Assembly: GCA_001072465.1 (NCBI GenBank) | Contig: JVKM01000047.1 | Span: 1 to 44,965, forward strand | Length of the DNA stretch: 44,965 nt | Direction of reading: 5' to 3' | DNA from: Xylanimonas cellulosilytica | GTDB lineage: Bacteria > Actinomycetota > Actinomycetes > Actinomycetales > Actinomycetaceae | Shown here: positions 41,716 to 44,965 of the stretch, one piece after another | How the letters are laid out: each line of letters starts with the position of its first letter | How positions within the stretch are numbered: position 1 is the stretch's first letter | Notes under the pieces: model-generated | The model's input: the letters and a program-made list of their open reading frames with translations, nothing else | Databases searched by the model: none | Told to the model about the DNA's origin: nothing | Position numbers and translations under genes: made by a program

Positions 41716-41756
41716 GTGGGGCGTTCCGGCTGCGGCCGGGACGCCCCACTATTTCT
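41716..41756 (+). terminator. Rho-independent terminator of crgA
   Basis: GTGGGGCGTTCCGG pairs with CCGGGACGCCCCAC (14 bp with one G-T pair), loop CTGCGG, then TATTTCT. Confidence 0.85.
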
Positions 41757-41759
41757 ATC

Positions 41760-41797
41760 GACGAGGCCGTGGCTGACTTCCGGGTCACGGCCTCGTC
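41760..41797. terminator. Hairpin from an inverted GACGAGGCCGTG pair
   Basis: A 12-bp perfect stem with a 14-nt loop, directly after the crgA terminator and 7 nt before the end of the convergent DUF364 gene. Confidence 0.75.
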
Positions 41798-41803
41798 CTC
41801 GGG

Positions 41804-42565
41804 TCAGGGCCTGCTGAGCTCAACCCTCATGCCGGCGTCGTACATGCCAAGGAGGGAGCGTCCGGCGAGGCCGTCTTCGAGGCGCGCGGGGTGGGCGCTG
41901 GCGAAGGACATGACGGTGGTGGCGCCGGCATGCAGGATCGCGGACGAGGCAGGGGCGGAGGGGCCGAGGACGACGGTGTGGGCATCGGAGGCGAGCGCGA
42001 GGAGGCGCGGCATGGTCTTGTTGACGAATGCGGATCCGGAGATGAAGACGTAGTCCATTTCGGGGAGCAGGTATTCGCAGGCGGAGTCGGGGTAGTCGCC
42101 TTCGAGGACGTTGCGTTCGAGGATGTTGAGCTCGGCGGCGTCGGGCATGGCGGCGGCCGCGAAGGGGAAGTGACCGATGACGGCGACGCGTTTGCCGGCG
42201 ACGAGGGGCGCGTAGGGGTGGAAGGTGCGCGCCCAGTTGTTTTCCTTGCAGGGGCGGAATCCGTGGGCGAGGGCGCGTACGGGGTGGGAGTGGTAGGCGT
42301 TGACGGCGGCCATGCCGATGCCGGCGTCCTCGAAGTTCCAGGACTTGGCGAGGGCGGCGACGTCGCGCAGAGGGCGGCCGACGAGGTCGGAGGGGTCCTC
42401 GGTGGCGCGCGGGCGCGACTGGACATTCATGCCGAAGGCCATGCCGACGCCGTCTTCGCTGGAAGCAACGCGGCGCCATTTGCCGTCGGTGAGGATCTGG
42501 GTGACGGTGATGTCGGCGGGGATCTCGTCGATGAGCTGGTCGTACAGGTCCCAGGGGCTGGTCAT
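41804..42565 (-). CDS. DUF364 family protein (putative metal-chelation domain)
   Basis: A 253-residue soluble protein. The N-terminal part (WDLYDQLIDEIPADITVTQI, WRRVASSEDGVGMAFG) is DUF4213-like. The C-terminal Rossmann-like part has VAVIGHFPFAAA, LNILERN, YLLPEMDYVFISGSAFVNKTM and VVLGPSAPASSAIL. Proteins of this family are annotated as putative heavy-metal chelating or related to siroheme/nickel handling; the actual reaction is not known. It has AGGAGAG before ATG 42565. It is an unusual occupant of the crgA-rhomboid interval and shows no obvious functional link to its neighbours. Confidence 0.8.
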   Translation of the reverse strand: MTSPWDLYDQLIDEIPADITVTQILTDGKWRRVASSEDGVGMAFGMNVQSRPRATEDPSDLVGRPLRDVAALAKSWNFEDAGIGMAAVNAYHSHPVRALAHGFRPCKENNWARTFHPYAPLVAGKRVAVIGHFPFAAAAMPDAAELNILERNVLEGDYPDSACEYLLPEMDYVFISGSAFVNKTMPRLLALASDAHTVVLGPSAPASSAILHAGATTVMSFASAHPARLEDGLAGRSLLGMYDAGMRVELSRP

Positions 42566-42587
42566 GGTCTCTCCTGTGGGCGCATGA

Positions 42588-42620
42588 GGAAGGGTCCGAC
42601 ACTATTTGCCGGACCCTTCC
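42588..42620. terminator. Hairpin between rhomboid and DUF364 genes
   Basis: GGAAGGGTCCG and CGGACCCTTCC form a perfect 11-bp stem with an 11-nt loop. It lies after the rhomboid gene, in the leader of the DUF364 gene. Confidence 0.75.
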
Positions 42621-42668
42621 TATATTAGGTCATCCTTAGATGCCATGTGCCTGTCGGTCGTTGACTGC

Positions 42669-43547
42669 TCACGCGCCATAGACCTCGTACAGGACGCGGA
42701 ACGCGAGGGCGTTGAGCACGAGCATGCCGGCGATCATGCCGAGCGCGACGACCGCTTCACGCCGGTTCTGATACACCTGCGTGACGCCCGGACGCGGGCG
42801 GGCCATGCGCACCAGGACCCACGTGGCACCCACGCCGGCGATCGCGCCGCCGATGTGTCCCTGCCAGGAGATGCCACTGACCATGAAGCCGTAGACGAGG
42901 TTGATGCCGAGCAGCGTCAGGATCGCGGTCGTGTCTGAGCCGCCCAGGCGCTGGAGGACGAACACGGCGCCGAACAGGCCGAAGACGGCACCCGACGCGC
43001 CGACCGTGCTCACGAAGATCTCGGAGGGCTGGATGAGGCACCACGCGATAATGAAGGCGGAGCCTCCCAGCGCGCTCACCAGGTAGAGCGTGAGGAAGCG
43101 CCAGCGGCCCAGGACCGGTTCGATCGCGCGCCCCACCCAGTACAGGGAGAGCATGTTGAACAGGATGTGCATGATGCCCCCGTGCAGGAACGCGCCGGTG
43201 ATGACCGTCCACGGGTGCGACATCAGCTCAGCGGGCACGAGCGCCAGATCGAGCTTCGTGGTGGGTACCAGCAGGGTCACGACGTACATGAAGATGCAGA
43301 TCGCCATCATCGCGTAGGTGACGACCGGCGTGCCGGCCGCGGCGGCGCGCGAGGCGGAGCCCATCCACCGCTTCTTCGAGGACGTGCAGTCCACGCAGAT
43401 CGAGCGGACCTCGGTGGGGATCGCGCAGTCCACGCACATGGGCCGGTTGCAGCGCTTGCAGTAGTCGACGCTGCGCACACCCGGGTGGCGCGGGCAGTCG
43501 GGGGCGGCGCGCGGGTCAGAGCGCTGGCCGTAGCTCGGCATGCTCAT
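42669..43547 (-). CDS. Rhomboid family intramembrane serine protease
   Basis: A 292-residue membrane protease. The N-terminal cytoplasmic region has a zinc-binding cysteine/histidine cluster (CPRHPGVRSVDYCKRCNRP, CVDCAIP, CVDC) of B-box type. About six or seven helices follow. The catalytic Ser lies in VGASGAVFG and the His in WQGHIGGAIAG; the conserved loop HGGIMHILFNM also matches. The start MSMPSYGQ at 43547 has AAAGGG upstream; the frame extends to 43604 without support. Rhomboid next to ppiA and crgA is the standard actinobacterial arrangement. Substrates are unknown. Confidence 0.92.
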   Translation of the reverse strand: MSMPSYGQRSDPRAAPDCPRHPGVRSVDYCKRCNRPMCVDCAIPTEVRSICVDCTSSKKRWMGSASRAAAAGTPVVTYAMMAICIFMYVVTLLVPTTKLDLALVPAELMSHPWTVITGAFLHGGIMHILFNMLSLYWVGRAIEPVLGRWRFLTLYLVSALGGSAFIIAWCLIQPSEIFVSTVGASGAVFGLFGAVFVLQRLGGSDTTAILTLLGINLVYGFMVSGISWQGHIGGAIAGVGATWVLVRMARPRPGVTQVYQNRREAVVALGMIAGMLVLNALAFRVLYEVYGA

Positions 43548-43574
43548 AGCTTCCCTTTCAGCAGGCGGGTAAGG

Positions 43575-43638
43575 GACGAGGCCGGGGCGTACCATCCCGA
43601 TCACTGCGCGCAGCAGCGGGGGCGGCCCCGGCCTCGTC
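43575..43638. terminator. Long hairpin from an inverted GACGAGGCCGGGGC pair
   Basis: A 14-bp perfect stem (43575-43588 with 43625-43638) and 36-nt loop between ppiA and the rhomboid gene on the minus strand. Confidence 0.7.
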
Positions 43639-43656
43639 GATGATGAGGGGAGAGGG

Positions 43657-44178
43657 TCAGTCGACGATCTCGATGGAGTTGATGACCTGCTCCGTCACGG
43701 GGCGATCCTGGGCGCCCGTGGGGGTGGTGGCGATGGCGTCGACGACGCGCTTGGACTCCTCGTCGGCGACCTTACCGAAGATGGTGTGGTTGCCGAGCAG
43801 CCACGGGGTGGGGGCCACGGTGATGAAGAACTGGGAGCCGTTGGTGCCCTTGCCCATGCGCTTGCCGGCGTTGGCCATGGCGAGCAGGTAGGGGTCGTTG
43901 AAGTTCAGCTCGGGGTGGATCTCGTCGTTGAACTGGTAGCCGGGGCCGCCGGTGCCAGTGCCGAGGGGGTCGCCGCCCTGGATCATGAAGCCGGGGATGA
44001 CACGGTGGAAGATGGTGCCGTCGTAGAGGGGACGGGAGGTCTTCTGGCCGGTCGTGGGGTCGACCCATTCGCGCTCGCCCTTGGCCAGGGTCACGAAGTT
44101 GTTGACCGTGTTGGGGGCGTGGTTGGGGAACAGTTCGACGGTAATGTCGCCGGCGGAGGTGTGAAGAATAGCTTTCAT
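43657..44178 (-). CDS. ppiA: Cyclophilin-type peptidyl-prolyl cis-trans isomerase
   Basis: A 173-residue cytoplasmic cyclophilin. The N-terminus MKAILHTSAGDITVELFPNHAP opens the fold. Catalytic and binding residues lie in FHRVIPGFMIQGGDP, GTGGPGYQFNDE, MANAGKRMGKGTNGSQFFIT and PWLLGNHTIFGKV. There is no signal peptide in this version. The frame extends to 44331, but the cyclophilin domain begins at ATG 44178 and the extension overlaps the divergent gene's promoter. It is the usual neighbour of rhomboid/crgA in Actinobacteria. Confidence 0.95.
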   Translation of the reverse strand: MKAILHTSAGDITVELFPNHAPNTVNNFVTLAKGEREWVDPTTGQKTSRPLYDGTIFHRVIPGFMIQGGDPLGTGTGGPGYQFNDEIHPELNFNDPYLLAMANAGKRMGKGTNGSQFFITVAPTPWLLGNHTIFGKVADEESKRVVDAIATTPTGAQDRPVTEQVINSIEIVD

Positions 44179-44329
44179 GACTGTAATGGTCGCATCTTTT
44201 CCTGGGTGTTTCCTGTCCGTCACACACCTCACGCGAGCCGGTGGGCTGCAGATCACAGCCCGTTGTTGCACAATAGGAGTGAGTGGCGCGTCCGCGCCCC
44301 CATTTATTGTGGACAGAATCGGAGACATC

Positions 44330-44932
44330 ATGGTTACTTCGCCGACTTTCGATGCAGAGAAGCTGCGCGCATCGTCTCAGCAGCTTCGCGACGCCGCTGC
44401 CATTTACGCCGGCAAGGTTGCCGTGCGGGCTGCCGATCTGGCTGGCCAGGGCGTCGACTGGGCCGCGCCTCGCGCTCAGGCCGCGCTGAATTCCGCGATC
44501 GAGCACGCGACCCCCGCGATCGAGCACGCCGCCGCTCGTGCGCAGGCTGCCGCCGCGCAGGCCGGCCCCGCGATCGAGAACGCTCGTGAGCACCTCGTGG
44601 ACGACTACCTGCCGCGCGCTTCCCTCGCCGTCAACCAGGCGGGCGCCGCACTGTCGGCTCGCGGTTCGCTGTCGGAGCGCGCTCGTCGCGCGTCCGAGGC
44701 TTCGGCTGTCGCCCTCACCACCCCCACGCGTAAGCGCCGCAAGTGCCGCGCGCTGCGCGCCTTCGGCCTGACGGCCCTGGTGGGTGCCGTCGCCGGCGCG
44801 GGCTACATCCTGTGGAAGCGTTCGCAGCCGATCGAGGATCCGTGGGCCGAGGAGTACTGGGCGGATCTGGACACGGATTCTTTCGTGCCGGACACCGAGG
44901 CTGAGAAGGCCACCTTCGAGGCGGGCGAGTGA
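44330..44932 (+). CDS. Alanine-rich protein with one membrane helix (possibly DUF5324-like)
   Basis: A 200-residue protein. The first 120 residues form alanine-rich amphipathic helices (LRASSQQLRDAAAIYAGKVA; IEHATPAIEHAAARAQAAAAQ, an apparent internal repeat). A basic stretch (RKRRKCRALRAF), one membrane helix (GLTALVGAVAGAGYILWK) and an acidic C-terminus (DPWAEEYWADLDTDSF) follow. This layout resembles DUF5324-type proteins of actinobacteria, recalled from the same neighbourhood, but I cannot confirm the family. ATG 44330 with GGAG 5 nt upstream is chosen over the longer frame starting 44177, which overlaps ppiA. Confidence 0.7.
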   Translation: MVTSPTFDAEKLRASSQQLRDAAAIYAGKVAVRAADLAGQGVDWAAPRAQAALNSAIEHATPAIEHAAARAQAAAAQAGPAIENAREHLVDDYLPRASLAVNQAGAALSARGSLSERARRASEASAVALTTPTRKRRKCRALRAFGLTALVGAVAGAGYILWKRSQPIEDPWAEEYWADLDTDSFVPDTEAEKATFEAGE

Positions 44933-44965
44933 ATTTAACCCTCTGAGAGGTTTTTGCTTCGGGGG

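Noticed and set aside
44937-44965. Terminator or start of a tRNA at the window end
   Set aside because: CCTCTGAGAGG followed by TTTTT is too short a stem to be convincing, and the sequence ends before any tRNA could be judged.

Overview
This is a high-GC actinobacterial window, most likely an Actinomyces/Schaalia-type Actinomycetaceae chromosome. The evidence is the FhaA-FhaB-PstP-RodA-PbpA-PknA-PknB cluster followed by PabA/TrpG, class E sortase, DUF881, CrgA, rhomboid and PpiA genes (usually near oriC in Actinobacteria), many leaderless starts, a surface adhesin with a sortase signal, and class Ib ribonucleotide reductase. dnaA, gyrase, rRNA and tRNA genes are not visible. The species call is inference.

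Layout. 1-9.7 kb: patatin-like lipase, GtrA-type membrane protein, oligopeptidase B, an array of three paralogous exported proteins of unknown function, and RNase HI with an extra C-terminal domain. 9.9-14.3 kb: a polar amino-acid ABC importer operon and an AzlCD branched-chain amino-acid exporter. 14.3-15.5 kb: 1.2 kb of gene-free DNA packed with repeats. 15.5-19.1 kb: proline iminopeptidase-like hydrolase, two small membrane proteins and a TPR membrane protein. 19.17-23.66 kb: a small island, bracketed by a 29-bp direct repeat, with a glycine-zipper (pore-like) candidate effector, accessory proteins and three paralogous small membrane proteins that look like immunity proteins. 23.8-27.7 kb: nrdF without nrdE/I/H, then a large wall-anchored adhesin. 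28.3-37.9 kb: the cell-wall/division Ser/Thr-kinase operon. 37.9-38.8 kb: a structured non-coding interval. 38.8-44.9 kb: pabA, sortase, DUF881, crgA, a DUF364 gene, rhomboid, ppiA and a membrane-anchored protein.

How the genes work together. PknA/PknB sense the wall (PASTA domains) and phosphorylate targets, PstP reverses this, FhaA/FhaB read phosphothreonine, RodA/PbpA polymerise and cross-link peptidoglycan, and CrgA links to the divisome. The sortase operon serves surface proteins.

The main unexplained signals are: (1) two 97-bp arrays at 38264-38360 and 38699-38795, each with six 10-bp sites (three direct, three inverted) at identical offsets 0/19/38/49/68/87; (2) the effector/multi-immunity island, with a C8 tract just after the best-placed start codon; (3) a motif ACGAGGCCGKGGC that recurs across the window, as inverted pairs between genes and single copies inside genes; (4) a ~120-bp palindromic-ended miniature element present twice, with a compensatory stem change.
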